Shown piece by piece: positions 16,240 through 27,000 of a stretch of 64,000 nt of DNA. Where the stretch lies: positions 12,385 through 76,384 of the forward strand of contig JAFAGG010000072.1 of assembly GCA_023422955.1 (NCBI GenBank), read 5' to 3'. The position numbers and the translations under genes are program-made. Numbering within the stretch: position 1 is the first letter of the stretch; the number at the start of each line of letters is the position of its first letter. The DNA comes from Pseudomonadota bacterium (GTDB lineage: Bacteria > Pseudomonadota > Gammaproteobacteria > Burkholderiales > Burkholderiaceae_D). The notes under the pieces were generated by a model. It did not search any database and was not told where the DNA came from. It saw nothing but the letters and a program-made list of their open reading frames with translations.

Positions 16240-18831
16240 ATGGCGACCGCAATGAAGAAACCTGCTAAAAAACAGACGTCTTCCGTGAAGACCACTAAGT
16301 CTGCCGCTGCAAAAACCACTTCCGTTAATACGGTAACAAAAGCAGCTGCCAAGACGACGCCTGTCAAAGCCAGTCCGACAGCAAAAACCGTCGCTGTGAA
16401 ATCATCAACCAAAGCTGCAAGTAAAGCTGCAACAAAAGTGGTTGCGAAGAAAGGTGTCAAAGCGACCCCTAAAGTCGCAACTGCCCCAGCTTCTCGCGCA
16501 ATTGTGAAACCTGCGGAGAAATCTCCTGTCAAGACGATTAAATCCGCTTCCGCGCCAGTTAAAAATACAGTGTCAAAAAAAATCGAATCCAAGGCTGTAA
16601 AGCCTGAAACCAAAACAGTAGCCAGAGCGGCCAAGAAAACCGTCGCAGCTCCTGAAAAGAAGGTTGATGTCAAAGTGACGGGTGCCGCGGTTGTCAATCA
16701 GACTACCGATGCAGCAGCACTGGCAGCTATCGACACGTCCAGTTATGTGTTGCCAGCCGTCAAAGTGCCGGGCCGTCGCGGCCGCAAGCCAAAAGACTTC
16801 CAGCCTGAGAGCGAAGAAATTGCAGCGCTGAATGCTGTCGAGCATGCAGAACTTAAAGCTGTCGACAAGGCGCGCGCCAAAGATCGCAAGGCAAAAGAAA
16901 AAGCATTGCTGAAAGATGCCTTCTCTTCCGATACCGAGGCAAGCGAAGAGGAACTGGAGCGTCGCCGGCAAAAACTGAAGACGCTGATCAAGATGGGCAA
17001 GGAACGAGGTTTCCTGACCTATGCGGAAATCAACGACCATCTGCCGGACAACATCGTTGACCCGGAAGCGATCGAAGGCATTATCGGTACCTTCACCGAT
17101 ATGGGCATCTCGGTATCCGAGCATGCGCCCGATGAAGAAACCATGTTGTTGTCGGATGCCGTGCCCAACGTCGCCAGTGATGAAGACGCGGAAGCCGCAG
17201 CAGAAGCCGCCCTCTCTACCGTGGACTCGGATTTTGGCCGTACCACCGATCCGGTGCGCATGTACATGCGCGAGATGGGTTCGGTCGAGCTGCTGACGCG
17301 TGAAGGCGAAATCGAGATCGCCAAGCGTATCGAAGACGGTTTGAAAGACATGATCCAGGCAATTTCCGCCTGCCCGACTACCATCGCTGAAATCCTGGCA
17401 ATGGCTGACAAGATCTCGGCCGATGAAATGAAAATCGACGAGGTTGTCGATGGACTGGTGGTCGAAATTACCGAGACTGAAAACCTTTCTGCAAGTGCTG
17501 CTTCCGATGAAGAGGAAGAAGAGGTAGAGAGGGAAGAGGGAGAAGAGGAAGAAGAAGAGGAGGAAGAATCTTCGTCCTCCTCTTCGGGAGCCGCCGGACT
17601 GTCTGCTGAACAGCTGGAACAGCTGAAGAAAGATGCGCTTGCCAAGTTCGGCTCGATTGCCGAACAGTTCGACAACATGCGGCGTGCCTACGAAGGCAAG
17701 GGCTACAAATCCAAGCCCTATGTGCAGGCCCAGGAAACCATTTCCACCGAATTGCTGAGCATCCGCTTTACGGCGAAGGTGGTGGAAAAGCTCGCCGACA
17801 CCTTGCGTAGCCAGGTGGACGAAGTGCGCAGCATTGAGCGCCAGATTCTGGATGTCGTGGTTAACAAGGCAGGTATGCCGCGTGAACGTTTCATCAAGGT
17901 ATTTCCGGGCAATGAAACCAACCTGGACTGGATCGATGGCGAAGTAGATGCCAATAAGGATTACAGCGTCGTGTTGGGGCGCAACGTGCCGGCCGTGAAG
18001 GAATTGCAGCAGAAATTGCTGGACCTGCAGGCGCGCGTCGTACTGCCGCTGCCGGATCTTCGCGACATCAACCGGAAGATGATCGCCGGCGAGATGAAGG
18101 CGCGCAAGGCCAAGCGTGAAATGACCGAGGCCAACCTGCGCTTGGTGATTTCGATTGCGAAGAAATATACCAATCGCGGTCTGCAATTCCTTGACCTGAT
18201 CCAGGAAGGCAATATCGGTCTGATGAAGGCGGTCGATAAGTTCGAATATCGTCGCGGCTATAAATTCTCGACCTATGCCACTTGGTGGATACGCCAGGCA
18301 ATCACGCGTTCCATCGCGGATCAGGCGCGTACCATCCGTATTCCGGTGCACATGATCGAAACCATCAACAAGATGAATCGCATCTCGCGCCAGATTCTGC
18401 AGGAGACGGGCGCTGAGCCGGATCCCGCAACGCTGGCCGCCAAGATGGATATGCCGGAAGACAAGATCCGCAAGATCATGAAGATCGCCAAGGAACCGAT
18501 TTCGATGGAAACGCCGATCGGTGACGACGACGATTCGCATCTGGGCGATTTCATCGAGGACAACAATACCCTGGCCCCGATCGAAGCAGCCTTGCACGGT
18601 TCCATGCGCGGTGTGGTGAAAGATGTACTGGATTCCCTGACGCCGCGCGAAGCGAAAGTACTGCGCATGCGTTTCGGCATCGAGATGTCCACCGATCACA
18701 CGCTGGAAGAAGTGGGCAAGCAATTCGACGTGACCCGCGAACGTATCCGCCAGATCGAAGCGAAGGCGTTGCGCAAGCTGCGTCATCCTTCTCGCTCTGA
18801 CAAGTTGAAGAGCTTCCTGGAAGGAAGTTAA
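16240..18831 (+). CDS. rpoD: RNA polymerase primary sigma factor sigma-70, with long basic N-terminal extension
   Basis: RpoD directs RNA polymerase to housekeeping promoters. The 863-residue protein is about 250 residues longer than the E. coli form. Residues 1 to about 155 are a Lys/Ala/Thr/Val-rich, histone-H1-like tail. Region 1.1 begins only near residue 240 ([20 protein letters not shown]). The non-conserved region holds an acidic run at about 423-455 (runs of Glu, then Ser). Regions 2 to 4 are intact: [40 protein letters not shown], and the -35-binding helix [18 protein letters not shown]. In-frame ATGs at 16240 and 16252 are both possible starts. The tail has no proline-poor break that would suggest a separate gene and is in frame throughout. 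Confidence 0.97.
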   Translation: MATAMKKPAKKQTSSVKTTKSAAAKTTSVNTVTKAAAKTTPVKASPTAKTVAVKSSTKAASKAATKVVAKKGVKATPKVATAPASRAIVKPAEKSPVKTIKSASAPVKNTVSKKIESKAVKPETKTVARAAKKTVAAPEKKVDVKVTGAAVVNQTTDAAALAAIDTSSYVLPAVKVPGRRGRKPKDFQPESEEIAALNAVEHAELKAVDKARAKDRKAKEKALLKDAFSSDTEASEEELERRRQKLKTLIKMGKERGFLTYAEINDHLPDNIVDPEAIEGIIGTFTDMGISVSEHAPDEETMLLSDAVPNVASDEDAEAAAEAALSTVDSDFGRTTDPVRMYMREMGSVELLTREGEIEIAKRIEDGLKDMIQAISACPTTIAEILAMADKISADEMKIDEVVDGLVVEITETENLSASAASDEEEEEVEREEGEEEEEEEEESSSSSSGAAGLSAEQLEQLKKDALAKFGSIAEQFDNMRRAYEGKGYKSKPYVQAQETISTELLSIRFTAKVVEKLADTLRSQVDEVRSIERQILDVVVNKAGMPRERFIKVFPGNETNLDWIDGEVDANKDYSVVLGRNVPAVKELQQKLLDLQARVVLPLPDLRDINRKMIAGEMKARKAKREMTEANLRLVISIAKKYTNRGLQFLDLIQEGNIGLMKAVDKFEYRRGYKFSTYATWWIRQAITRSIADQARTIRIPVHMIETINKMNRISRQILQETGAEPDPATLAAKMDMPEDKIRKIMKIAKEPISMETPIGDDDDSHLGDFIEDNNTLAPIEAALHGSMRGVVKDVLDSLTPREAKVLRMRFGIEMSTDHTLEEVGKQFDVTRERIRQIEAKALRKLRHPSRSDKLKSFLEGS

Positions 18832-18905
18832 GCTGGAAGCCGGTTGCCGTTGTCATTATGATGACGGCAACGCCGCAAAAGGTTAAAATTTCGCGGCAAC
18901 AGATT

Positions 18906-18984
<79 letters not shown>

Positions 18985-18989
18985 ATAAA

Positions 18990-19023
18990 AAAGGGGTTAC
19001 AGTCATTACGCTGTAACCCCTTT
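18990..19023. terminator. Bidirectional terminator shared by tRNA-Ile and ddh
   Basis: A 13-bp perfect stem (AAAGGGGTTACAG at 18990-19002 with CTGTAACCCCTTT at 19011-19023) has an 8-base loop. A T-rich tract follows on the plus strand. On the minus strand a stronger run of Ts follows, so it can end both the tRNA transcript and the converging ddh transcript. Confidence 0.85.
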
Positions 19024-19039
19024 GTCTTTCATATCGTCG

Positions 19040-20026
19040 TCAGAGCAGTTCCTTGCGCAACTGCGCCGCACTCTTGGGCGACAGCAGGCCGGGGGCAATG
19101 TCCAGCACGCTGTGTGCTCCGTACGTGCCACTGCGATAAAGCCGGAATGCCGCGCGGGCGTAAGCGACCAGTACGCTGGCGGTAAACTCGGGGTTGCTGC
19201 CCAGCTTGAGCGAATACTCCATCACCTGCTGGCTACCCTCTGCCGTCTGGCCGCTGCGGATGACGAAGCCGCCGTGCGGCATGGCGGCATGATTGTCGCG
19301 CAGCTCTTCCTCGCTAATGAAGTGCACCGTCGTATCGTAGTCGGCGAAATAATCCGGCATGCTGACGATGGCCTGTTTCACCGTGGCGGCATCGGCGCCT
19401 GCTTCGAGCACGACATGGCATTCGCGCGTGTGCTTTTCGCGCGTGGACAACTGCGGTTGCTGACCACTGCGCACCCGCTCCATGGCTTCGGTGGAGGGAA
19501 TTGTGTACTGCACGCCTGCCTTGACGCCCGGCACCCGCCGCACCGCGTCCGAGTGCCCCTGGCTCAGGCCCTTGCCCCAGAAGGTGTAGGTCTCGCCTGC
19601 GGGCAGGATAGCTTCGCCGAAAAGGCGGTTGAGCGAGAACAGGCCAGGGTCCCAGCCCACGGAGATGATGGCGGTGCGTTCACCGGCGCGCGCGGCATTG
19701 TCTACCGCGCTGAAATACTCGGGGATCTTGTTGTGCGTATCGAAGCTGTCGACCGTGTTAAACAGGGCGGCCAGCGCGGGTCCCTGCACAGGGAGGTCGT
19801 TTTTGGAGCCGCCGCAGAGGATAAGGACGTCGATTTGCTCGCGAAATTGTGCGATATCGTCAAGCTTGTGGACGGGCACGGCCGCCGTCAGCAGGCGGAT
19901 GTCCGCCGGATCGCGCCGGCTGAAGACGCCGGTCAGTTGCATGTCGGGGTTGCGCGCGATAGCCATCTCGACTCCGCGGCCGAGATTGCCGTATCCGGCA
20001 ATGCCAATGCGGATTTTTTCAAGCAT
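19040..20026 (-). CDS. ddh: meso-Diaminopimelate D-dehydrogenase
   Basis: Ddh makes meso-diaminopimelate from tetrahydrodipicolinate, ammonia and NADPH in one step, bypassing the acylated branch of lysine and peptidoglycan synthesis. The 328-residue length is typical. The NADPH-binding motif GIAGYGNLGRGVE is at the N-terminus, FSRRDP follows the second strand, and CGGSKNDLP, DSFDTHNKIPEY and SVGWDPGLFSLNR are diagnostic. The gene has a patchy distribution among bacteria and often moves horizontally. Here it stands alone between tRNA-Ile and a partial copy of that tRNA, facing the tRNA. No other lysine-pathway gene is in the window. Insertion by tRNA-targeted integration is inference. Confidence 0.93.
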   Translation of the reverse strand: MLEKIRIGIAGYGNLGRGVEMAIARNPDMQLTGVFSRRDPADIRLLTAAVPVHKLDDIAQFREQIDVLILCGGSKNDLPVQGPALAALFNTVDSFDTHNKIPEYFSAVDNAARAGERTAIISVGWDPGLFSLNRLFGEAILPAGETYTFWGKGLSQGHSDAVRRVPGVKAGVQYTIPSTEAMERVRSGQQPQLSTREKHTRECHVVLEAGADAATVKQAIVSMPDYFADYDTTVHFISEEELRDNHAAMPHGGFVIRSGQTAEGSQQVMEYSLKLGSNPEFTASVLVAYARAAFRLYRSGTYGAHSVLDIAPGLLSPKSAAQLRKELL

Positions 20027-20271
20027 TGAAGTTTTCCTGATTTAAAGTGTGCGTGGCGGACGAGGCCTGCCGATGAGAATTGCAGACAGATCCTGCCGTC
20101 TGCTCAGCCGCAGATGATACTCGATATGGACCGCCTCATGCGCAGCGTAGCGCTTGACCGTCTTTTCCTTTGTCCTCCACAGAGGCGCGTGCAATCGATT
20201 TCGGCTTCTGAAAAGAAAGGGAATATTTCCCAGTTCGGAGCGTTATGTGAGGACATGCCCCTGTTTCACAA

Positions 20272-20308
20272 CCGTTGGCGCCGTGTTCGCCTCGCAGGAG
20301 GCCCACCC
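20272..20308 (+). repeat. Degenerate copy of the tRNA-Ile 3' end (possible attachment-site remnant)
   Basis: The 37 bases from CCGTTGGCG to GGCCCACCC match the last 37 bases of the tRNA-Ile gene (18948-18984) at 32 positions. Weaker similarity runs on into the terminator region (TAAA, AAGG, TTAC at 20311-20329). The tRNA 5' half is absent here. The pair of repeats brackets ddh, the pattern left by a tRNA-integrating element. A decayed tandem tRNA copy is the alternative. Confidence 0.7.
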
Positions 20309-20721
20309 GTAAAGACAAGGAATTACGTTTGGGTCTAAGCCTTTTTCTATTTTCTTTCGGAAAGCGTGATTGCCGGCCAATCTATAGGCAGGATTGTGAC
20401 AAACCGATATCCCTGATATCGCGCCTCATCTTGTGTAGTCGTCAACCAATGAAAGGATGGGTGCCGGGTGTATGCCTCGGTGCCTGTCAGAGCAGCGTCG
20501 ATGGAAGGCTTGAACTGGCAGGGCTGCATCAGTCAAAAAATGCCTGCTTTTCTGCGTCATGATGCAGCATGCGTATAATAGGGAGCTTGATCCGCGTAGG
20601 CTTGACTCAGCTTTCACTGCACCACACACTCGTACTCGGGGCCGTGCTTTTAGATGTCAATCAGTTCTGTTGTTCAGACTGCCTGCCGACATTCCCCGAT
20701 AAATACTGAATGAATTGAACG
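20309..20721. other. Long intergenic stretch ahead of the DEAD-box helicase gene
   Basis: No gene is supportable in these 413 bases. A TATAAT at 20574-20579 is a likely -10 for the helicase gene and would give a leader of about 135 bases. Long leaders are common ahead of cold-inducible helicase genes. No convincing -35, terminator or small ORF was seen. Confidence 0.5.
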
Positions 20722-22182
20722 ATGTCTGAAAACCTGCCTAGCACTGCCACCACTGCCCTACGTTTTGAAGACCTCGGTCTTTCGCCTGAAATACTGCGGG
20801 CGCTGAACGATCAGGGTTATATTCATCCCACCCCTATCCAGGCCCAGGCCATTCCTGTCGTACTACAGGGAGGAGATGTGATGGGCGCAGCGCAGACAGG
20901 CACGGGCAAGACGGCAGGTTTTTCGCTGCCTATCATTCAGAGGCTGCTGCAGTTCGCCAATACCAGCATGTCGCCTGCACGTCATCCGGTGCGCGCGGTG
21001 ATACTGACGCCCACGCGCGAGTTGGCCGACCAGGTCGCCGACAATGTGAAAGCCTATTCGCGGCATACGCCCCTTCGCTCCACCGTGATTTTCGGCGGCA
21101 TGGACATGGCACCGCAAACTGCCGCACTGCGCGCCGGCGTGGAAATCCTGATTGCGACGCCAGGCCGCCTGCTCGATCATGTGCAGCAAAAGGTGCTGAA
21201 CCTGTCGCAGACCGAGATCCTGGTCTTGGATGAGGCGGATCGCATGCTGGATATGGGTTTCTTGCCCGACCTGCAGCGCATCATCAACCTTCTGCCCAAG
21301 CAGCGGCAGAACCTGATGTTCTCCGCGACCTTCTCGCCCGAGATCAAGAAGCTGGCGGCAAGTTTCCTGAACAAGCCGGTGCTGATCGAAGTGGCGCGCA
21401 GCAATGCCACGGCCGACAAGGTCACGCAAACGATTTACACGGCCAGCGAAGAAGACAAGCGCGACATGGTTGCGCACATCATCAGCGAGCGCGCGCTGAA
21501 GCAGGTACTGGTATTTACCAACACAAAAATCGGCGCCTCGCGCCTGGCGCGCCAGCTGGAACAACAGGGCATCAAGGCAACCGCCATCCATGGCGACAAG
21601 ACCCAGGCCGAGCGCATGGCAGGGCTGGAAGCGTTCAAGAATGGCACGATCGATGTGATGGTGGCGACCGACGTGGCGGCTCGCGGTCTTGATATTGCCG
21701 AGCTGCCTTGCGTGATCAATTACGATCTGCCATACAACGCGGAAGATTATGTGCATCGCATCGGCCGCACCGGACGTGCCGGCGCATCGGGCGATGCGAT
21801 TTCGCTTTGTTCTGACAAGGACACTCGCCTGCTGGCGGATATTGAAAAGCTTATCAAGCGCAAGCTGGCGCCGCAGGTGCTGGAGGGTTTCTCCCGCCGT
21901 CCTCATGCGAGTTCACGCACCGCTGCTTCTACCCCGCGCGATCGCGATCGCAGTTCCGCTCCTGCCGCACGTAGCGAGCGCACCGCCTCTTCCCGCTCTG
22001 CATCGTCCTTCACGCCGCGTCGGGAAAAGGTCGATCCCTGGTTCCTGAAGCCTTATGAGCCCACTGAAGCGCCAGATGTCGCAGCCGCCAAGGCGGAGCA
22101 GTCTTCAATGGCGCCATCCAAGTCATCAACGCAAAAGCCGGTCAAGCGTGCCGCGCTTTTAGGCGGCCAGCCTAAAAACTGA
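20722..22182 (+). CDS. rhlE: ATP-dependent DEAD-box RNA helicase, RhlE type
   Basis: This 486-residue protein unwinds RNA duplexes in ribosome assembly or mRNA turnover. The motifs appear in order: Q motif (FEDLGLSPEILRAL, PTPIQ), AQTGTGKT, PTRELA, TPGRLLD, VLDEADRMLDMGF, SATF, FTNTK, ATDVAARGLDI and HRIGRTGRAG. After about residue 390 comes a Ser/Arg/Ala-rich, low-complexity tail that probably adds RNA affinity. It converges with gluQ, leaving only 9 bp between the two stops. Confidence 0.93.
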   Translation: MSENLPSTATTALRFEDLGLSPEILRALNDQGYIHPTPIQAQAIPVVLQGGDVMGAAQTGTGKTAGFSLPIIQRLLQFANTSMSPARHPVRAVILTPTRELADQVADNVKAYSRHTPLRSTVIFGGMDMAPQTAALRAGVEILIATPGRLLDHVQQKVLNLSQTEILVLDEADRMLDMGFLPDLQRIINLLPKQRQNLMFSATFSPEIKKLAASFLNKPVLIEVARSNATADKVTQTIYTASEEDKRDMVAHIISERALKQVLVFTNTKIGASRLARQLEQQGIKATAIHGDKTQAERMAGLEAFKNGTIDVMVATDVAARGLDIAELPCVINYDLPYNAEDYVHRIGRTGRAGASGDAISLCSDKDTRLLADIEKLIKRKLAPQVLEGFSRRPHASSRTAASTPRDRDRSSAPAARSERTASSRSASSFTPRREKVDPWFLKPYEPTEAPDVAAAKAEQSSMAPSKSSTQKPVKRAALLGGQPKN

Positions 22183-22191
22183 TTCCTCTGC

Positions 22192-23079
22192 TCAGGCTAA
22201 GCGAGGGCCGAAGCGCTTCGACCAGGCTGGTACGGCCTGACGCCAGAATGCTTCGACGGTGTTGGCTTGATTGACGGGCAACTGAAGGAACCGGGCCGCG
22301 GCGTGCAATTCGTCCAGGGGGCGGTCGATATCCAGTCGGCGAGCGCCCGTTTGCTTGGAAAGCTTTTCGCCCTGAGGGTTGGCCACCACCGGAACATGCA
22401 GGTGGCGGGGCGTGGAGTAAGTCAATAAACGCTGCAAATAAATCTGGCGCGCAGTGGAATCCAGCAAATCCGCGCCGCGCACCACATCCGTTACTCCCTG
22501 TTCCGCATCATCCACGACCACGGCAAGCTGGTAAGCCCAGAAACCGTCTGCGCGCTTTAATACGAAATCTCCGACTTCCGTTGCAAGATTCTGCGACACC
22601 GGGCCGAGCCAGCGATCTTCAAACTGGATGAGGGCGTCGGGATCGTCTTCATCAGGCACGCGCAGTCTCAAAGCACGCGCTGCTTTGCCTGCTGCCAGGC
22701 CGTTGCGGCAAATGCCGGGATAGATGGCAGCGCCGTCGCTGGCGATGCCGATGCGCGAATCGGCGACTTCCTTGCGGCTGCAGGCGCAAGGGTAGGCATG
22801 TGCGCCCAGCTTGTCGAAAGCTGCCTGGTAAAGCGATTTGCGGCGGCTTTGCCAGACCACTTCGCCATCCCACGGCATGCCGAAAATTTTCAGGCAGTGA
22901 AGTATTTCTTCCGCTGCGCCGGCGATTGTCCGCGTTTCATCGATATCTTCCATGCGCACCAGCCAGCGTCCCTGATGCGCTTTTGCATCCAGGTAGCTGG
23001 CCATTGCGGCAACCAGCGAGCCGGCATGCAGGGGGCCGGTAGGGGAGGGAGCGAAGCGGCCGATGTAAGCGGCAGGCAT
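22192..23079 (-). CDS. gluQ: Glutamyl-Q tRNA(Asp) synthetase
   Basis: GluQ attaches glutamate to queuosine at position 34 of tRNA(Asp). It is a truncated class I glutamyl-tRNA synthetase without an anticodon-binding domain. The 295-residue protein has the HIGH-type motif in FAPSPTGPLHAGSL near residue 10, a zinc cluster (YPCACSRKE with YPGICRNG near residues 97-120), and a KMSKS equivalent in GEKLSKQTGA near 240. It lies 8 bp downstream of trhO on the same strand, so the two tRNA-modifying genes are probably co-transcribed. Confidence 0.94.
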   Translation of the reverse strand: MPAAYIGRFAPSPTGPLHAGSLVAAMASYLDAKAHQGRWLVRMEDIDETRTIAGAAEEILHCLKIFGMPWDGEVVWQSRRKSLYQAAFDKLGAHAYPCACSRKEVADSRIGIASDGAAIYPGICRNGLAAGKAARALRLRVPDEDDPDALIQFEDRWLGPVSQNLATEVGDFVLKRADGFWAYQLAVVVDDAEQGVTDVVRGADLLDSTARQIYLQRLLTYSTPRHLHVPVVANPQGEKLSKQTGARRLDIDRPLDELHAAARFLQLPVNQANTVEAFWRQAVPAWSKRFGPRLA

Positions 23080-23087
23080 GCGGAGCG

Positions 23088-23969
23088 TCAGGCCTGTGCA
23101 GTGGTCCGGGAATTGGGAGTGGTTTGCTTGCTACGCGCGCAATGCGGACAGGAAACGCCTTCCACATACAGGGGGGAGCGTTGTTCATGCGCGGTGACCA
23201 CCGCGCGGCAAGCAAAGCATTGCGCGCTATCTGCCGGTTCAAGCCTGGGATTTAACGCGGTGCGCTTGTCGAAGACGAAGCAGTCGCCGACATAATGCGC
23301 GCCGCCCACTTCCTCAAAATAACGCAGTATGCCGCCATCGAGCTGGAACACCCGATCGTATCCTTCCTGCTGCATATGGATGGCTGCCTTCTCGCAGCGT
23401 ATGCCGCCGGTGCAGAAGGTCACCACGGTCTTGCCTTCGAAGTCCTGCCTGTGTTCGGCAATCACTTGCGGAAATTCGGTGAATTTGGTGATGCGGTAAT
23501 CGACCGTATTTTCAAACGTGCCGACATCCACTTCAAAGGCATTGCGCGTATCGACCATCACGACCGGCTTGCCTTCATCGTCATGTCCTTGGTCCAGCCA
23601 GCGTTTCAGCGTGGCCGGTTCGACCGCGGGAGCACGACCGTCTTCCGGCTTGATCAGAGGATGATTCATGGTGATGATTTCACGCTTCAGTTTCACCAGC
23701 ATGCGGTTGAAGGGCTGGTCGTCCGAATGACTTTCCTTGACGATGAGGTCGGTGAAGCGAGCATCGCTGCGCAGCCAGGACAGAAAAGCATCGATATCGG
23801 CGCGCAAGCCGGCGAGGAATAGATTGATGCCTTCCGGTGTCAGCAGAATCGTGCCTTTCAGATTCCACTCCTTGCAGCGCTTTTGAAATTCAGGCCGCTT
23901 TTCGACCGTGTCATGAAAAGTAACAAACTTGTAGGCAGCGATATTGACGTAGGAAGAAGGGGATTTCAT
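23088..23969 (-). CDS. trhO: tRNA uridine(34) hydroxylase TrhO (rhodanese family)
   Basis: TrhO (formerly YceA) uses oxygen to hydroxylate U34 of several tRNAs, the first step to 5-methoxyuridine. The 293-residue protein has the family N-terminal domain ([16 protein letters not shown]), then a rhodanese domain with [13 protein letters not shown] and the active cysteine in [11 protein letters not shown] near residue 200. A Cys-rich C-terminus (CFACR, CPHC) follows. A clear promoter lies just upstream on the minus strand, and gluQ follows closely. Confidence 0.93.
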   Translation of the reverse strand: MKSPSSYVNIAAYKFVTFHDTVEKRPEFQKRCKEWNLKGTILLTPEGINLFLAGLRADIDAFLSWLRSDARFTDLIVKESHSDDQPFNRMLVKLKREIITMNHPLIKPEDGRAPAVEPATLKRWLDQGHDDEGKPVVMVDTRNAFEVDVGTFENTVDYRITKFTEFPQVIAEHRQDFEGKTVVTFCTGGIRCEKAAIHMQQEGYDRVFQLDGGILRYFEEVGGAHYVGDCFVFDKRTALNPRLEPADSAQCFACRAVVTAHEQRSPLYVEGVSCPHCARSKQTTPNSRTTAQA

Positions 23970-24003
23970 GCGTGAAATGCTTATAAGTCATTGATTCGTC
24001 GGT

Positions 24004-24032
24004 ATTATATAACGCGCCCTAATGATTCCCAA
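24004..24032 (-). promoter_or_regulatory. Sigma-70 promoter for trhO-gluQ
   Basis: On the minus strand TTGGGA (24032-24027) and TATAAT (24009-24004) are 17 bp apart, a good housekeeping promoter. The start would be near 23997, about 28 bases before the trhO ATG. Confidence 0.65.
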
Positions 24033-24074
24033 ACGAACTTCTTGGCACTCGTTTCCTGCGGTTAAAATAGGGAC

Positions 24075-27000
24075 ATGAATTCCCCGCAATTTACCCATCT
24101 CCGCCTTCATTCCGAATATTCCATCGTCGACGGTCTGGTCCGTCTGGACGATGCCGTCAAGGCAGCCTCCAAGGACAGTCAGCCCGCTTTGGCCATTACC
24201 GATCTGGCCAATCTGTTCGGCATGGTCAAGTTCTATAAAGCTGCGCGCGGCAAAGGCATCAAGCCCATCGTCGGTTGCGATGTCTGGATCAGCAACGATG
24301 CCGAGCGCGACAAGCCTTCGCGCTTGCTGCTGCTGGTAAAAAATCAGCAAGGTTATCTGCAGTTATGTGAACTGCTGGCCAAGGCATGGCTCACCAACCA
24401 GCATCGCGGCCGCGCCGAAATCCGCACCGAGTGGCTGGAAAACGGGCAGGCCAGCGGCCTGATCGCTTTGTCCGGCGCGCACAATGGGGACGTTGGCCAG
24501 GGTATTGATAATGGCAATATTGACGCAGCAGAGCGCTGCGCACAGCGCTGGGCAGCGATTTTCCCCGGCAGCTTCTATATCGAGATACAACGCTACGGTC
24601 AGCCCAACATGGACAACCATGTGCGCCGTGCTGTGAATCTCGCAGCGCGCTTGCAGCTGCCGGTGGTGGCGACGCACCCCATCCAGTTTCTGACGCAGGA
24701 AGAATATGTCGCGCACGAAGTGCGCACCTGCATTGCCGAAGGCGAAATCCTCGGCAACTCGCGGCGCGTGAAACGCTTCAACGAGCAGCAGGGTTTCAAG
24801 ACGCAAGCCGAGATGGCGGAGCTGTTTGCCGACATGCCGAATGCCTTGCGCAATGCGGTCGAGATTGCCAAGCGCTGCAATTTGCAACTGGAACTCGGCA
24901 AGCCCAAGCTGCCGCTGTTCCCGACGCCGGATGGCATATCGCTGGACGAATTCCTGGTAATCCAGGCCAAGGCCGGCCTGGAAGAGCGCTTGCAAAAGCT
25001 GTATCCGGACGAAGCCGCGCGCGAGAAGGAAAGACCGCGTTACGAAGAGCGGCTGGCATTCGAAACCGGCACCATCATCAAGATGGGTTTCCCCGGTTAC
25101 TTCCTGATCGTGGCCGACTTTATCCAGTGGGCGAAGAACAATGGCGTGCCGGTCGGTCCGGGCCGCGGTTCCGGCGCCGGTTCGCTGGTGGCGTATGCGC
25201 TGAAAATTACCGATCTCGATCCGCTCAAATACAACCTGCTGTTCGAACGCTTCCTGAATCCCGAGCGGGTATCGATGCCCGACTTCGATATCGACTTTTG
25301 CCAGGAAGGGCGCGATCGCGTCATCCAGTATGTGAAGGATAGATACGGCAAGGAAGCGGTATCGCAGATCGCCACCTTCGGCACCATGGCGGCCAAGGGC
25401 GCGGTGCGCGACGTGGGACGCGTGCTCGACTTCAGCTACATGTTCTGCGATGGCATTTCCAAGCTGATTCCGTTCAAGCCGGGTAAGCAGGTCACGATCG
25501 AAGATGCGATCAAGGAAGAGCCGCAGCTGGCGGAGCGCCTGGAGAATGAAGAAGAGGTCAAGCAGCTGCTCGATCTCGCGCAGCAGGTCGAAGGTATCGC
25601 GCGCAACATCGGCATGCATGCGGGCGGCGTGCTGATTGCGCCCGGCAAGCTCACCGACTTCTGTCCGCTCTATACGCAGGGCGGCGACGGCGGCGTGGTG
25701 TCGCAATACGACAAGGATGACGTCGAAGCGGTGGGCCTGGTGAAGTTCGACTTCCTGGGGCTGACGACGCTGACCATTCTCGATCTCGCAGTTCGCTACA
25801 TCAAGGAACTCGATCCGGCGATGGCGGACTTCGATCTGGACAAGATACCGCTGAATGATCGCGCCAGTTATGAGCTGCTGACCAAGGCCAAGACGGTCGC
25901 CGTATTCCAGCTGGAAAGCCGCGGCATGCAGGGCATGCTGAAGGAAGCGCGGCCCGATCGCTTCGAGGACATCATTGCGCTGGTGGCGCTGTACCGTCCG
26001 GGGCCGATGGACCTGATTCCCGATTTCTGCCGCCGCAAGCACGGCGAGAAATTCGATTATCCCGATCCGCGTACCGAACCCATCCTGTCCGAGACCTACG
26101 GCATCATGGTTTATCAGGAACAGGTGATGCAGATGGCGCAGGTCATCGGCAACTACACGCTGGGCGGCGCCGACTTGCTGCGCCGTGCGATGGGCAAGAA
26201 GAAGCCGGAAGAGATGGCGGAGCATCGCCTGCTGTTCCGCGACGGCGCAGCGAAGAATGGCTTGCCCGAGCAGAAGGCGGACGAGATTTTCGACTTGATG
26301 GAAAAATTCGCCGGCTACGGTTTCAACAAGTCGCATGCCGCCGCTTACGCATTGTTGTCGTATCAGACTGCGTATCTGAAAGCGCATCATTGCGCCGCCT
26401 TCATGGCAGCCAACTTTTCGCTCGCGATGGACGATACGGACAAGATCCGTATCCTGGTGGAGGATGCGCTGGATGTCTGCGGCATGAAGCTGCTGCCGCC
26501 GGATATCAATCTTTCCGACTACCGCTTCAAGCCGGTGGGCGAACCCGGCAAGCGCGCGATGCAAATCCGCTACGGCCTTGGTGCGATCAAAGGTTCGGGG
26601 CAGAGTGCAATCGAAGCGATCATCGCTGCACGCAAGTCCGGCGGTCCGTTCACCGATCTGTTCGATTTCGTCAAGCGCGTCGACAAGCGCCAGATCAATC
26701 GCCGTACTATCGAATCGCTGATCCGCGCCGGCGCCATGGATGGCTTCAATACGGATCGAGGCATCCTGCTGGCTTCGGTGAATTACGCGATGGAATGCGC
26801 GGAGCAGGCGCAAGCATCGATCAACCAGGTCAGCCTGTTCGGCGGCGATGACGGAGACTTAGAGCCGCCGCCGGAGTATGTGAAGGTGGCTCCCTGGTCC
26901 GAGAAGCAGAGGCTTACCGAAGAAAAAGCGGCGCTCGGCTTTTATCTGTCCGGCCACTTGTTCAATGCCTATGCGGAAGAAGTGCGCCGCTTTGCCAGGA

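Noticed and set aside
16240..16700. Possible DNA-level tandem repeat array in the 5' part of rpoD
   Set aside because: The Lys/Ala repetition is at the protein level; codons vary enough that no regular DNA repeat unit can be defined.
16573..18786. 737-codon open frame on the minus strand within rpoD
   Set aside because: Antisense shadow of rpoD; composition is Phe/His/Arg-rich and no domain is seen.
24363..26813. 816-codon open frame on the minus strand within dnaE
   Set aside because: It is antisense to a certain dnaE, its sequence has His/Arg/Gln-rich composition typical of shadow frames in GC-rich genes, and it matches no family.
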